64,000 nt of DNA from Phocoena phocoena (GCF_963924675.1 NC_089226.1:46455124-46519123); one strand, 5' to 3'; shown: positions 1 through 12,059, numbered from the stretch's first letter. Numbers and translations are program-made. The notes: a model not told the origin generated them from the sequence alone.

Positions 1-530
1 TTTGTGCTGCATTCCCATTCCCATTTATATTCGCAACGATTTCCAAGATCTGAGGTGACCTCAACAACTCAGCACATTTTAAACAGAACACTAAACTTAA
101 AAGAAGATACGTGGAGCTCAAACCTCTCTTTTCATTCCAGACTTGTATATCCAACAGTCTAATTGACACCGTTTCTCAGGTGTTTTGAAACTTACTCTAT
201 TCAAATCAGAATTCTTGATGTTTTCCTCTCAGACCTGTCTCTGGTAGGCGTGTGGGCTGTCTGGCCAGTAACCTTTCGCTGCCTCCTTCTACTTCACAGA
301 ACCTTGATTTTGTTCAGGGACAATGTGCCCAGACCAAGGGTTGAACCGACATGGGTCTAAGCCCATCACAGCAATCTCAGCCCTATCGCTGGGTATTCCT
401 GCTTCTGGCCTCCAGCAAGGGTGGGCAGTGGGATCGAAAGGAAGTCTGCTAGAGAATTTCTAGGTGCACATTTTCGCTGAGATGAAAGAGAGGTTGCATT
501 AGACATTTCTCATGTAACACTTCAAGTCAT
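1..530. other. No recognisable gene or repeat
   Basis: No repeat family, splice-flanked frame or regulatory cluster was recognised. The only open frame, 163-360 on the plus strand, has no recognisable domain and is of a length expected by chance. Confidence 0.4.
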
Positions 531-534
531 CTTG

Positions 535-1139
535 GATCACTGCTTACTTACTCTAGCCACCTCTGTGGAGACCAATTACTTGCAAAATTCTACCAGCTTT
601 CCACTGGTGCAACTTGGGCCTTCAGCTGAGTGTCTCTTGCTTTCTTCCCTGGGGCTCCCCATCTATGCAACCACCACCCCAATCGAAGATGCCAATCAAC
701 TCTCACTTGAACTACTTCAACAGCTTCCTAATTGATCTCCCCTCTCCAACTCCTGCCCCCTCCCCAATATAATTCTCCATATCACAGCCAGAGTGAGCTT
801 TTAAAAATACAATTGGAATCATGCTAGTTTCCCTGCTTCAAAACTTTCAAGGAATCTGTATTATATTCTGAGTAAAATCCAAACTCCTTACCATGGCCTT
901 CAAGACTCTGCATGATCTGGCCATCTTTCCATGTTGCCAGACTGTGCTTATCTCAATTTGCCCTTGTCCAAATTGTCCCCTAGGTCTTACATGTTTGGAG
1001 TCTTCACAATGCAGATCCTTCTGCCCGGTATACTCTTCCCCTATTGCTCCCCATGGCTGGATCCTTTCTGTCAGCCAGATGTCAGTTTTAATGTCTACCT
1101 TCTTACAGAGGACTTCCTTACCACCCAGGGTTAAGAAAT
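535..1139 (+). mobile_element. L2 LINE fragment (ancient)
   Basis: From about 780 the text follows the familiar L2 wording: a block on bringing a gene product forward from 'aaatccaaactccttacc' followed by 'catggccttcaagactctg' and 'catgatctggcc'. The upstream stretch from 535 is pyrimidine-rich and probably also L2. The frames at 893-1306 and 847-1146 lie in this fossil and the SINE behind it and are not genes. Confidence 0.6.
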
Positions 1140-1154
1140 TCCCCATTATTCTTT

Positions 1155-1410
1155 TTTTAAAATTAATTAATTATTTGGCTGCGTTGGGCTCACGCAACAT
1201 CTTAGTTGCGGCACGCGGGCTCTTCGATGCAGCGCGAGGGCTTCTCTCTAGTTGTGACTTGGGCTCCAGAGCGCTAGGACTCAGTAGTTGCGACGTGTGG
1301 GCTTAGTTGCCCTGCAGCATGTGGGATCTTAGTTCTCTGACCAGGGATTGAACCCGCGTCCCCTGCATTGGAAGGCGGATTCTTAACCACTGGAAAACCA
1401 GGGAAGTCCC
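1155..1410 (-). mobile_element. CHR SINE, long-body older subfamily
   Basis: The tRNA-like head reads out on the minus strand from 1410 and the A-rich tail lies at the 1155 end. A 15-bp target duplication (tccccattattcttt) at 1140-1154 and 1411-1425 fixes both edges. The insertion split an L2 fragment. The head carries a degraded polymerase III A box ('ggaaaaccagggaagtccc' on the plus strand). Confidence 0.9.
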
Positions 1411-1429
1411 TCCCCATTATTCTTTGTAC

Positions 1430-1730
1430 CACATCTTGTTTGTTTTCTCCATAACAAGGCACAAAAGCTAACGCCTTATGCATTAAGCTTATAGTTAAGT
1501 TGTTATTACATATTTATTGATTTATTTTCACCCTTTAATTGCTTGTCTCCCTGATCAGATTAGAATCTTTTCTAGCAAAGGCCAAGATTTTACTCTCCAC
1601 TATATACTCAGGTCCTTGTACATTGCCTGCCTTAGAATATGTGCTCAGTAAATATATATTGAGTAAATGAATAAACTGTGATAACAACAGTATCCGTTGC
1701 CATTGAATGAGGTCCTTGCTTGCGTGTTCA
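1430..1730. other. Unassigned AT-rich sequence
   Basis: About 300 bases between a SINE and a MIR. The motif of 'ctcagtaaatatatattgag' followed by 'taaatgaataaa' near 1645-1675 resembles the end of an L2 or MIR-type fossil, but I cannot place it firmly. Confidence 0.3.
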
Positions 1731-1732
1731 AA

Positions 1733-1930
1733 TCTTGGTTCTGTCACTTATTAGCTCTGTGAGCTTAGGCAAGTGTTTTAACCTCTCTGTACCACAGCTT
1801 TCTCATCTTAAGTGGGGATAATAATAGTACCTAGTTGAGTTGCCAAAATAATTAAATTATTTGTTATTGTTATACGTGTGAAAACTTAGAATGGTGCCTG
1901 GCAAGTAGTTAGCATTATGTAAATGCTTAG
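1733..1930 (+). mobile_element. MIR SINE
   Basis: The order of phrases fits the MIR core: 'ctgtcacttattagctctg', then 'aacctctctgtacc', 'tctcatcttaagtgggga' and 'taataatagtaccta'. Divergence is high, as expected for a mammal-wide SINE. Confidence 0.75.
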
Positions 1931-2237
1931 CTGGTCTTGTTGTTGTTATTATCATTATCTCTGCCAAGAAATCGAGGCTCAGGAAGACTAGAGTCATATA
2001 GCTAGTAATTGGCAGCCTGGGATCCCAACCAACTAGAGGTGCGAATTAACAAAGACACCTCCACATAGCGCAGCATTGGTTGTACGGTGGTGAGCATAGC
2101 TGCCTTCCAAAGATACCTCCACTTTAGAGTAGGTGAAATTATGAAATCTTTTGAGGGGAAAGTTATTGATGGACATTACTGGAAGTGTCTGCCACCATTG
2201 CAATCTCTTTGCCAATTGTTTGCTTCTAAATGCTTTT

Positions 2238-2422
2238 TTTTTTTTTTTTGCGGTACGCGGGCCTCTCACCGCCGTGGCCTCTCCCGTTGCGGAGCACAGG
2301 CTCCGGACGCGCAGGCTCAGCGGCCATGGCTCACGGGCCCAGCTGCTCCGCGGCAGGTGGGATCTTCCCGGACCGGGGCACGAACCCGTGTCCCCTGCAT
2401 CGGCAGGGGACTCTCAAGCCCC
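2238..2422 (-). mobile_element. CHR SINE, young short-body subfamily
   Basis: Poly-T (reverse tail) is followed by the body beginning 'gcggtacgcgggcctctca'. The target duplication ctaaatgctttt occurs at 2226-2237 and 2423-2434. The tRNA head is shortened: after 'gactctcaa' about 18 bases with the A box are missing, so this copy is probably transcriptionally dead. The frames 2087-2518, 2151-2426 and 2230-2436 are this SINE read in three frames. Confidence 0.95.
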
Positions 2423-2604
2423 CTAAATGCTTTTGAAAGTGTAACCAGATGGCAATTTTTTCAAGGATATTCACATAAAAAAGGGAACCAAAAATGCCTT
2501 GATATAATTACACTTTAAAAAAAATTAGGTGGTGCATGATTGTAAAATTTGTGTGTAGACAAAGATCACAGGAGAACAAGTGGAATTGCTTCAAAGGCAT
2601 CTAT

Positions 2605-3010
2605 AGATGCAGAACAATCTGTGCTTCCTCACTTCCGGTTCACTTTTTAACTCTCTCCAATCTGGCTTCTCCAACCTCCACTGAAACTGCCTCACAAAGG
2701 TCACTGGTGACTTTCCAACTACCAAGTCCAATGGGAGCTTTCTGGACCTCAGCTTACTGGATTAATTTGAGTTAATCGATGTTATTAACCAACAACCACT
2801 CTCAGCTCTCAGTATCACCACTACCACTTTCCTGATTCTCCAACATCTCCTACTCTTCTTAGCCACTGTGCTGCCCATCACTCTCTGCATCTTCCCCAGG
2901 GTTCAACTTCTGGTCCCTTTCCCTTCTCGAACTTCCCACTCTCTCCTGAGAAAACACCACCCAAGATCATCGCATCAACTCTCACCACAACCTGCATTCC
3001 CTAACCAGAA
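2605..3010 (+). mobile_element. L2 LINE fragment (probable)
   Basis: The wording 'ctctccaatctggcttct', 'ccactgaaactgcctcaca', 'ggtcactggtgactttcc' matches the part of L2 that also occurs in other mammalian genomes. Coding capacity is lost. Assignment is from memory of the family text. Confidence 0.5.
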
Positions 3011-3019
3011 ACTCTTGAC

Positions 3020-3760
3020 ATTTTAGTTCAGACTCAAAAGCTGACCATTTTCCTGAAGAGTTGGGATTTTAGAGTCTGGGACTCTCAAATACAAACTTTC
3101 CTTTTCACCTAAATGCTGCTGCTATGAACTCTCATCCCCTTACCCTGGGCATCTTACCACAGCATCCTGACTTCTCTCCCTATCCCTAGTCTCACCTCCA
3201 ATCCATTCCCAACGCTCCTGTAGAGTGCTTTCTAAAACGTGGAAATCTGAGGTTCCACTTCTGATAATGGCAGAGTTGCTCCTGTAACTACTTCCCATAA
3301 GTAACAAGTATAAGCTATAGAAAAAAATATAAAAACCAATCACGGGGAGGCAATTAAAGAGGAACCAAAGCTGACATGGTGGACAAGAGTCACGCTTGGA
3401 AGAAAGAAATGTCATGTGTGAATTTTGCATTTTTTATGGATTTTTACCTGAGGGAAAACTCCAGTCAGTACTCAGCAGGACAGCTAAAACTCAGAAGCAT
3501 GCAGTCTTACTAGTTAGAAGAACCAGAGGAAAGCATTCAGTAACCCTAGCCGCTGTAAATTGGCAGGTGTGGAGGTGGGGTGGGAGGGGTGGGGGGATGA
3601 GGGGAGATCTAAGAAAGGAGAAAGCAACTTCAGAACTCACCATATAGTGATCCATATTGGTCACTCTTGGATCCTGTTACTTCTAAAACAACATTTTTAT
3701 TTCTTATTACAAAATAATGCATAGGACATTTAGAAGATATAGGAGAGCAAAGGTAAAAAT
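3020..3760. other. Unassigned sequence with short G-rich tract
   Basis: No repeat family recognised. A G-rich run at about 3570-3605 has several groups of three or more G on the plus strand. No convincing exon. Confidence 0.35.
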
Positions 3761-3764
3761 AATT

Positions 3765-3905
3765 CATTATTCAGTAATTACTCACTGAGCACCAATTATG
3801 TGCCAAGGATCATCCTTGGTACTGGGAACACAGCCTTAAAAAAAAAAAAATCTTTGCACTCACTCTAGTAGGTGAGACACACAAGATGAAAATGAACAAA
3901 TAGAT
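3765..3905 (+). mobile_element. L2 LINE 3' fragment
   Basis: Typical L2 3' phrases are present: 'tgagcaccaattatgtgcca', 'tactgggaacacagcc' and 'ctctagtaggtgagacac'. An A-run at about 3839-3850 interrupts the match. Confidence 0.65.
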
Positions 3906-4098
3906 GTGTAATCTAATACCCAAGGTGGGAATTTAAAAAAAGTCAGTGTTTCTGGACAAAACAGAACAAGAGAGAGAATATTTAGAATGTTAAAAGTGGG
4001 TACTTACAGGAAATCTTTTCTTTTTCATTGAAAAAATTTTAGCTCATTCTAGATACTTTAGAAATGAAGTAGCAAAGTTTAAATATATAAATATTTTT

Positions 4099-4413
4099 CT
4101 GGGCTTCTCTGGTGGCGCAGTGGTTAAGAATCCTCCTGCCAATGCAGGGGACACGGGTTCGAGCCCTGGTCCAGGAAGATTCCACATGCCGCAGAGCAAC
4201 TAAGCCCGTGAGCCACAACTACTGAGCCCATGTGCCACAACTACTGAAGCCCGCACATCTAGAGCCCATGCTCCGCAACAAGAGAAGACACCGCAATGAG
4301 AAGCCCACACACTGCAACGAAGAGTAGCCCCCGCTCGTCACAACTAGAGAAAGCCCACGCGCAGCAACAAAGACCCAACCCAGCCAAAAATAAATAAAAT
4401 AAATAAATAAATA
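4099..4413 (+). mobile_element. CHR SINE, long-body older subfamily
   Basis: The head begins 'gggcttctctggtggcgcag', with A box 'tggcgcagtgg' and B box 'gggttcgagccc' at about 4154. The body has the 'gcaacaagagaag' section absent from the young subfamily. The tail is (AAAT)n. Target duplications atatataaatattttt (4083-4098) and atatataaatatcttt (4414-4429) differ at one base. Confidence 0.92.
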
Positions 4414-4429
4414 ATATATAAATATCTTT

Positions 4430-4960
4430 CATTTAGGCACTTTATTTATAGTTAAATAGGTCTTATTTTACCAGTAAAATGCTAAAATATACCCTATGTA
4501 GGTTCAGTCTATGGCTGGATCTCTCTATGGAGCGAAACAATTTTTGATTAATTTTTTAAAACCCTGAATTGACTCACTGTTTTGGTGTTATTTAGATACA
4601 GTATGAATTTACGTCTCTGTCCTGTGGAGACAGCACAAGGTATTATTACAATCAGAGAAGAGCTGTCATGAAAAGTGGTCTTCCATCATCCGTCCTCTCC
4701 CGTTAGCCTAATGAGATACTGCCATCGTCTCCTGATGAAATATTGTTCTGCAAAACCTTGTCCTGTCATGCAATTCCTGCAGATCTTACAGGGGCAATCT
4801 GAGCTCAAGTGATATTAATTACTATTCCATCACTCCATTTATCTCTCAGTAATCATGTATTTTAATGATCTTCTCTATTTCCTGTGGGTTGTATAGAAGT
4901 TATCTTGGAGACTAATACAAAACAGTCAAATTTGTTTACCCAAATTTGTTTACCCATTTA
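4430..4960. other. Unassigned AT-rich sequence
   Basis: No repeat or gene signature recognised. A 15-base direct repeat (caaatttgtttaccca) occurs twice around 4926-4957, a local slippage product. Confidence 0.35.
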
Positions 4961-4981
4961 CCCAGGAGTCTGGAAATAAGT

Positions 4982-5196
4982 TTTGTTTGTTTGTTTGTTT
5001 TTTTGCGGTACGCGGGCCTCTCACTGTTGTGGCCTCTCCCGTTGCGGAGCACAGGCTCCGGACGCGCAGGCTCAGCGGCCACGGCTCACGGGCCCAGCTG
5101 CTCCGCGGCATGTGGGATCTTCCCGGACCGGGGCACGAACCCGTGTCCTCTGCATCGGCAGGCGGACTCTCAACCACTGCGCCACCAGGGAAGCCC
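4982..5196 (-). mobile_element. CHR SINE, young short-body subfamily
   Basis: The (TTTG)n and T tail is followed by 'gcggtacgcgggcctctca' and a complete tRNA head ending 'caccagggaagccc'. Target duplication tggaaataagt is at 4971-4981 and 5197-5207. Both polymerase III boxes are legible on the minus strand. Confidence 0.95.
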
Positions 5197-5524
5197 TGGA
5201 AATAAGTATTTTAATTGTTCTAAAAATATTTTTTAAAATTATGCATGAAAAATTACAGTAATTGAGTAACCACTTGGTACGGTAGTGGTGCCTGTGGCTG
5301 ACATGTAAATGACTGGTAGGCATGTCTGAGGAGCTCAGTCCATACAACATAGATGGCATGAATCAGGACAGATGATGGCAGTTACCTTGTAAGACAAGAA
5401 GCTGGGATTCTTGTTTGCTTATATTTTGGTGGATAGCACATGTTTTACATTTTTTAACTGTAATTGTGCAAATTGACATTAGACATTCATCCGTTAATCC
5501 ATATAATAGATAAGAACAGAGAAA

Positions 5525-5575
5525 GAGTGAGAGAGAGAGAACAGGAGGAGGAGGGGGAGGCAGAGGAGGAAATAT
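5525..5575 (+). repeat. GA-rich low-complexity tract
   Basis: Purine-only run of GAGAGA and GGAGGA units just upstream of a SINE insertion. The frames overlapping it are compositional artefacts. Confidence 0.8.
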
Positions 5576-5620
5576 ATCTAAAAGATTCTGGAGCTGGATC
5601 AAACGGTAGTGAGAAAAGCT

Positions 5621-5832
5621 TTTTTTTTTTTTTTTTTTGCGGTACACGGGCCTCTAACAGCTGTGGCCTCTCCCGTTGCGGAGCACAGACTCCGGACGCG
5701 CAGGCTCAGCGGCCATAGCTCACGGGCGCAGCCGCTCCCGCGGCATGTGGAATCTTCCTGGACCGGGGCACGAACCCGTGTCCCCTGCATCGGCAGGTGG
5801 ACTCTCAACCACTGCGCCACCAGGGAAGCCCA
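5621..5832 (-). mobile_element. CHR SINE, young short-body subfamily
   Basis: The T tail is at the left and the head 'caccagggaagccc' at the right. Target duplication agaaaagct is at 5612-5620 and 5833-5841. It carries a few private changes (for example 'ccgctcccgcggcatgtgg'), so it is slightly older than its neighbours. Confidence 0.95.
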
Positions 5833-5849
5833 AGAAAAGCTATTGTGAA

Positions 5850-6780
5850 GATGAGGTATCTATACTTTGGAAATATCATTCATTCATCGAGGCAGGTGAG
5901 TCTCAGACAGCTCAGTGAGTAATCTTGCTCTGTGCTGTTGTTCTCCGTATCTTGGCAATAAGGAGACCAAGGTTTGAAATGGTTACATATCTTGCTCACT
6001 CTACTCAGAGGTAGAACCAGAATTTCCATACTGCTTTCCCAGAACCCTCAGTCCAAGCTCGTAACAACTATTATGTACATCTTTTATCCTTGGAGAAAAG
6101 GGAAGAAATTTCCAACTCAAGCCTGAAAGCATAAGGGGGTTGAGAGAAACAGTTTGGAATTAGTTAAGATTAGAAAAAATAAGCGCCAATCTATGCTTTG
6201 ATGTTATTCTGTTTTGGGTAGTTTACTGTCTTTGTAGAAAAGACATAGGTAGTGGCATCACGTGCACTAATCTTTTTCTCCTTAGTCATTCATAGCTGGA
6301 GGTAGTTTAATAGCTGGCCCTATGACACCAGGCCTGTTACCTGCCATCTGGTGGCAGCTAGCCAATTTATCCAGTTTCTTTAAAATTTCACAGAGGGAGT
6401 GGGCTGAGGGGAGGTAAGTGAACATGAACTGGCTGAAGATTGGATGAAGACTCTTATCCAAGTAGCCAAAGATGGGAATGAGATAGCCTGAGTTACAGTA
6501 GTTAGGGAGTGGAAAATTGAGTACAAATGCCTTGTGTTAAGGGAGAGAAGACTCCAGCTGGGAGATATTGTCAAAGGTCAGGACACAGACTGAGCGTAAA
6601 CAGAGCAGGAGAAGCTGGGAGTAAAGAAGGGGATTCTGGGGATTGTAGCGTATGTCTCCACAGGGTCTGAGCACAGGTGGGTCAGGTTAAAGGTACAGCA
6701 TCTTCTTAAATGGCTACTGGGAGGGGCAGCTTCATCTCAGTGGAAGAAAACTCCACAAACTGCATAGACACACTCTCATC
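5850..6780. other. Unassigned sequence
   Basis: Mostly unique text. The part at 6380-6620 has loose L2-like wording ('gaggtaagtgaac', 'ggattctggggattg') but no firm match. No splice-flanked frame. Confidence 0.3.
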
Positions 6781-6784
6781 CATC

Positions 6785-6925
6785 TGTTATTCAAGCAGAC
6801 ATTAACCGATGATCTACTCTGTGCTCTGCACTGTTCTGGGCTCCAGGTAAACAAAGAGCAGGGGCATACAGTTTCTGGCCTGGAAGGAGCCCCCAGTCCT
6901 GGTTCAGTAGAGGGAGACAGACATG
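6785..6925 (+). mobile_element. L2 LINE 3' fragment
   Basis: Phrases 'ctgtgctctgcactgttctg' and 'ggctccaggtaaacaaagag' followed by 'ggaaggagcccccagtcct' match the L2 3' region. Noncoding. Confidence 0.6.
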
Positions 6926-7423
6926 CATCGTGAGTTTCTCTCTTTATCTGCTTTTCCCAGGAAGTGTCCTGGTTTTCATAAATGACCATGGCTTGACATG
7001 CTATGCCTTTATAATAATATTTTACAATTAGTGGAAAACCAGAGGAATGCCTGGAAATTGCCTTTAGTTATGGGAACAGCTGGGCTTCTCGGGATAACAC
7101 GGGCAAACACTGCACCACGTGGGCAAGGATCTGCGGGACCCAGTTTTCTCTGGAGGTGCAGCTGCTTCACTTTCAAATATCAGCTTCACATTCTGACATT
7201 TTGGCTTTTACATGAGTGACTGTGTGACCTGAGTGACCAGTTCTCCAGGAGACTTTTGATTAGGGGCTTCCTGGTTTTAGAAAATGGCCCTTATTTTTCT
7301 CAAAGTTCTTTATAAGTTTTCAGACCAGTAACCTCCCTTGACAATAGTTCCTTGGCTGGAAGGAGAAGACAGTCTGTCAACCTACCATTTTGCCTTCAAT
7401 TCAATTTGATGACAAGCACTTTT

Positions 7424-7647
7424 TTTTTTCTTTTTTTTGCGGTACGCGGGCCTCTCACTGTTGTGGCCTCTCACTGTTGTGGCCTCTCTCGTTGCGGAGC
7501 ACAGGCTCCGGACGCGCAGGCTCAGCAGCCATGGCTCACGGGCCAAGCCGCTCGGCAGCATGTGGGGTCTTCCCGGACCGGGGCACGAACCCGTGTTCCC
7601 TGCATTGGCAGGCGGACTCTCAACCACTGCGCCACCAGGGAAGCCCC
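7424..7647 (-). mobile_element. CHR SINE, young, with internal duplication
   Basis: Target duplication gacaagcactttt is at 7411-7423 and 7648-7660. The unit 'tcactgttgtggcctc' occurs twice in tandem at about 7454-7490, where sister copies have it once. The tRNA head is complete. Confidence 0.95.
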
Positions 7648-7764
7648 GACAAGCACTTTTAATAATTGGATATTATGTTGTGAGCTGATTTTGGTCGGAA
7701 GCCACATGTACCCTTTCTGCGCCAGCTGCAGGAGCAGATAATCTGGTAGTTCTCACCAAGGCAG

Positions 7765-8330
7765 CCATTCACTGATTCTCCAAATGTTTGTCACACAGCA
7801 GTCTGAGCCAGGAGCTGTCCTGTATTCATGGCATACAATACCCATAAAATAGTTGTGGACAGCACCCCCATCTATGAGGGGTGTGGTGACAGACATTAAA
7901 CAAATAACTCCACAAATTTTAATAAGCGCCAATAAGGAAGAGACTGGGCTACTGTGAGTGTAAAAAGGGGCTGAGCTAATTGGATTAAGAGACAGAGAAG
8001 GCCTCTTTAAGAAAGAGACAATAATGCTGAGATTTGAAAGAGTGGGCACCAGTCAGCCAAAGAGGCCGGGGAAGAGATTCCAGGCAGAGGGAACAGCGCG
8101 TGCGCAGACTATAAGCTGGAAAGAAGAGGGTGTCACTTACAAATGGGTCAGCCGGAAAATGCAGCTGTGGCATAGTCGTGGTGGGAAAGAGAGACACAAA
8201 ACGAGCACGTCCAGGTGGCTCAGAACCAGACCCTGCAGGGCCTCGTAGCCTCTGGTGAAGAGTGTGAGTTTCATTCTGGTGACATGGGAAGTTACAGAAG
8301 GGTCGTAAGCAGGGAAGGAGGGTGATCTGT
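7765..8330 (+). mobile_element. L2 LINE fragment
   Basis: The 3' L2 phrases appear in order: 'tgagccaggagctgtcctg', 'gcctctttaagaaagagac', 'gagatttgaaagagtgggc', 'gagattccaggcagaggg' and 'aacagcgcgtgcgcagac'. The frames at 7985-8197 and 8024-8248 belong to this fossil. Confidence 0.65.
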
Positions 8331-8339
8331 TTACATTAA

Positions 8340-9280
8340 AAAATACCTGTGAATTCTGTGTGTAGAATGGATCAGATATACATTTAAGAAAAACACATGA
8401 CGCAGCCTGAGTCATTGTGTGCCTGGTTTACCTGCATGGTGTCCTGGGCCAGTTGCTTTTCCAAGGTCTATGGCCAGGTGGGCACGGGAAGCTGGGCATC
8501 ACCTGGACACAGACAGATCACCTTCTCCACCTTCCTGCCCTACCAAGGGTCCTGCCTGGGAGGCAGAATGTGGCTTCCAGACCCTGAGACAAAGTACAAA
8601 GTGTCTGTGTAGCAGCAGAGGAAGGCTTTGAGGGGGAAACAATAAATCAAGTTTTAAAGCTCTCACCAACTTAAGATCAAGATTCCAGTCTTAGGTTGAT
8701 TTTCAGTGAAACTAATACATTTGGCTATAAGTGTCTCAGGAAACATGTCCTTAGGGCCCACTGATTTAGAAACATCTCTATTTTCAAAGTGGTGTTTGGT
8801 CAGTCCCTTCCCTTTTCTAGCTCAATTTCCTTGTTTTCTCCCTCACAGCCCATGCATTCTTTGGTTATCTGATTTTCCTTTGTAATTTTTGTTTAAAGAC
8901 AAGTAAAAACATCTTGATAAATTGGGTCTTTTTAGTGTTACTTGTCATTAGTTTCCCCTCCCAATTTACTTCATGGCTGATGCCTCCCTTGGGGTAATAT
9001 TTTTTCTTGACTTGCTTGTTCACCCTCAACTCCCCATCAGTGGGGACTGCGGTTGGGGTGGGAGTCAGCAGGGCCAGGGTTTGTTGAAGTAGGTGGGAGT
9101 TGAAGGGTGAGAGACAAATGCCTCCCAACTTCACACGGAAACCTGGTGACCGCTCAGCTGGGACTTAGGTGTGTACTTTGTCTGCCGGGTGTGCCTGGAA
9201 GTGGAGTGATGCCCCGGAATATGTGTGATGTAGTGGTCAGGATACCTGGGTTTGATTTCTTGTCACTTCCTAGTTAATAA
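8340..9280. other. Unassigned, apparently unique sequence
   Basis: No repeat family or exon structure recognised. Open frames (8397-8612, 8865-9134) lack recognisable domains. Confidence 0.35.
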
Positions 9281-9284
9281 CTCT

Positions 9285-9450
9285 GGGCCACAAAGAAGTT
9301 AATGGATGCGTGCCTGTTACCACCAGACAATGTCCATAAGTGTTCCCAGACACTCAGAGAGGTGGGCACTGTTTTCTCCATTCAGAGGTAAGGAGATGAG
9401 GGTTCAGAGAAGTTAAGTAAAACACCCAAAGACACACAGCTGGTAAGCTT
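9285..9450 (+). mobile_element. MIR or L2 fragment
   Basis: The passage 'ggtgggcactgttttctcc', 'gagatgagggttcagagaag', 'acacccaaagacacacagct' is the typical MIR core wording. Confidence 0.6.
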
Positions 9451-9454
9451 CAAT

Positions 9455-10780
9455 TTTTCAATCTGTTAAAGGAGGATAACATTGGATGATAAAGCCTTAG
9501 GGGAGCAATTTACACACTGTGAAACTTCCATGAAGACATGCGGCCTTACGTGGCCGATGAAAGCCTCCGTGAATACATTTGAGGGGTCTCTAGAATGGGC
9601 CTTGGATCTCACCCGTTTCTAGGAAGTTGTCTTGTTAAACACGAAATTGTGCTCTCCTTTGAGACAGCTGCCTCTGGCCCATTCCTCCCAGTCTCAGTCA
9701 CCCCACTCCCCACCCAAATTCTGCATTCCCCTCCAGACCTACTCTTAGGAGCCCCAATCCCTCCCCACAAGCAGGTCTCTCTGCCTGGTAAGTCTCTGCC
9801 TGCCCCATCTCCCTCTGCTGAGGAAATCAGATTCTTTCTGCTGATCTCAGCATATAATGTCACGTCCTCAGTATGACATGTCTATCTCCCACACAAGACT
9901 TAGGCCCCTAGGACAGGGACCCATGAGGGAACGACAGCAAAGGGATATAGATCTGAAAGGTGCTCAGCTCCATTTGCCTTTTCTCCAGATAACATGGAAA
10001 AGGGGCTCATAGCTACGGTCAGGATGGAATTCCCAAAGGGACTCTTTCCTCATAATTACATTCAATGGAAAATGGAGTCTGTGGGACTCGGATCTCCATT
10101 AAAATCTCTCTCTATATACCTCTCTCTATATCTTTACATATAGATATCTATGTACATACACAGATATTAATATTTGGTACCCTTACCATATCAGATTGGT
10201 CTTAATGAGTCATGGCCGCTTCCTCAATTTTTTTTATGTTATACTTCATGAAGGAAATTAAAAAGAATAAGTCAGTTGCTCCATCTGGTTCTAGGGGACT
10301 TCTTCATTATTATCTTTTTTAACATCCATGGAAACAGAGGTGAAAACCCTTCTCCTCCTCCCCATTGAACTATTGACATTATAAACATTGACCTAAATTA
10401 TAACCATTAGGTTCCCATTGAAATGAAAATTCTGCCCTGCGGTTTAAATTCCTAAGTTACTTTGTAAGATGAGCCCCCATTCAAGTCTTCTAATAAGAAA
10501 AACAGAGGTTTGGTGTTAAAACATCTTCAAATAAACTGTGGGGAGCTTTACTTATAATTTTATAGCACTTATCACAGTCTGATCTGAGCAGAGTGGAGGT
10601 CTATCTGTCTCCCTGTACTAAGGAGAGAGCTCCTTGAGAACAAGGAATTTACCTGATTCATGTTGACATCTGACACGTAATTGAGAGCCCATAAGAGGCA
10701 CTCAATAAATGCTGGTTGAACAGAAAGGAAAAAGACAGGCTGAGAGCAAAAGAGTAAGGTAAAACCGTTCTGGTCTTTCT
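9455..10780. other. Unassigned sequence with CT/AT-rich patch
   Basis: Mostly unique. A low-complexity CTCTAT/ATAT patch lies at about 10105-10160. The stretch 10555-10715 ('tagcacttatcacagtctg', 'ctccttgagaacaagg', 'gcactcaataaatgctggtt') reads like an ancient L2/MIR fragment. Confidence 0.35.
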
Positions 10781-10783
10781 CTA

Positions 10784-10836
10784 CTTTGATGATGATGACG
10801 ATGGTGGTGATGACTATGGTGATGGTGATGATAGCA
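10784..10836 (+). repeat. (GAT)n imperfect microsatellite
   Basis: Runs of GATGATGAT, GGTGGTGAT and GGTGATGGTGATGAT; interrupted, so probably of low mutability. Confidence 0.85.
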
Positions 10837-10859
10837 AGAGTTATCTTTGACTGAGTTGT

Positions 10860-11070
10860 TTCCTATGTACCAGTGACGGTGTCTAGCACCTTACATGCAA
10901 CGTACATGTACAATTTAAACTCTATAATCCTATGAGGTACCCATTTTTCCCACTAAGTAGTTGAAGGCCCAGGGTCATTAACTAAAGCAACCAAGGTTAC
11001 CTGCCTTAGAGGTGACATTTCCTAGATCTCACTTCAAGTCTTTCTTCATGCTCTTTTAACCACTGTGCTG
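10860..11070 (+). mobile_element. MIR SINE (divergent)
   Basis: Phrases 'tcctatgtaccagtgacgg', 'taatcctatgaggtaccc' and 'ctcttttaaccactgtgctg' match the MIR core and 3' part. Confidence 0.6.
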
Positions 11071-11074
11071 TCTT

Positions 11075-12030
11075 TCCAAACGAGCCAACGTTTCTTGTCT
11101 TTTCATGCAAACAGTTGGGTCAAGTATTAGAAAACATTTCATACGTTCTTATTTCAGTTAATTTGCAAAGCAGCACCACTGGGGCTTGAATAGGGTAAAA
11201 GATGGGCTGAAGTTAAAGATACACACATGTATAGGATGTATAGGATAATGTTTGCTAACCCAGAAGGGTTGAAGGGAATTAAAAGTTTTCAGCCTACCAA
11301 TTTGAGGCAGAAACGTGCTAGCATGTTATGAGGAATTTCCCTTCCTCTGAGCCATTGGGTTTATGCCAAGGCTGTAGGGTAGATGCTTCATTAGTAGAAG
11401 ATGAATTTGATCTAGTAAGACATCTTCTCAATCCCTGTGTAAGATTAGTCTGAGTAGGAATCACTTGGTAACAATTTGGAATGGAGTGTTAGAAGAACAT
11501 AGCTTTGTCTGGGTTGAGCCTAGAAATGGGTGACAGATGTTGATGAGCGACTGAACAGATGTTTGGGGGAGAATTACAAAAAGCGTTTCTATCACACAGG
11601 ATCTAAACCTTAACCTTCCTGGCTGATGCTGAAAGGAGAGCTTGTTTATGAAACATGCTCTTGCAAAACTGTTTGGCAGATTGTGACAAAGATGAATGAC
11701 CGGATCCTGTAATTTAAATTTGAAAATAAGGTAAATGGGGGTCCTTGTTTGTGTGCGTGTGTATATGTGTTTTCTTTGACAAGGGTCAATGCCTTATTAA
11801 AGAATAGGAGGGCCAAGTAAGTAATTTCCTTCTGCCTTCTCCATTTTTCTACCCCCACTGGAAGGAATGAGCAGAACTTGATACTATACCTTAAGGCGCA
11901 ACAAAATTTTTAAAATACCATCACTTATATCCATTCTGAAATATTTACCATATAACTACATTTGGAAAAAATATTTTCTGTACAAACTTAATTGATAATT
12001 TTAACTGGGGTCTCTGAGACTTACTAGAAG
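11075..12030. other. Unassigned, apparently unique sequence
   Basis: AT-rich text without recognised repeats. A short (TG)-rich patch occurs at 11752-11770. No exon candidate. Confidence 0.35.
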
Positions 12031-12059
12031 TTGTTTTTTTTTTTTTTCTTTTTTAAACA

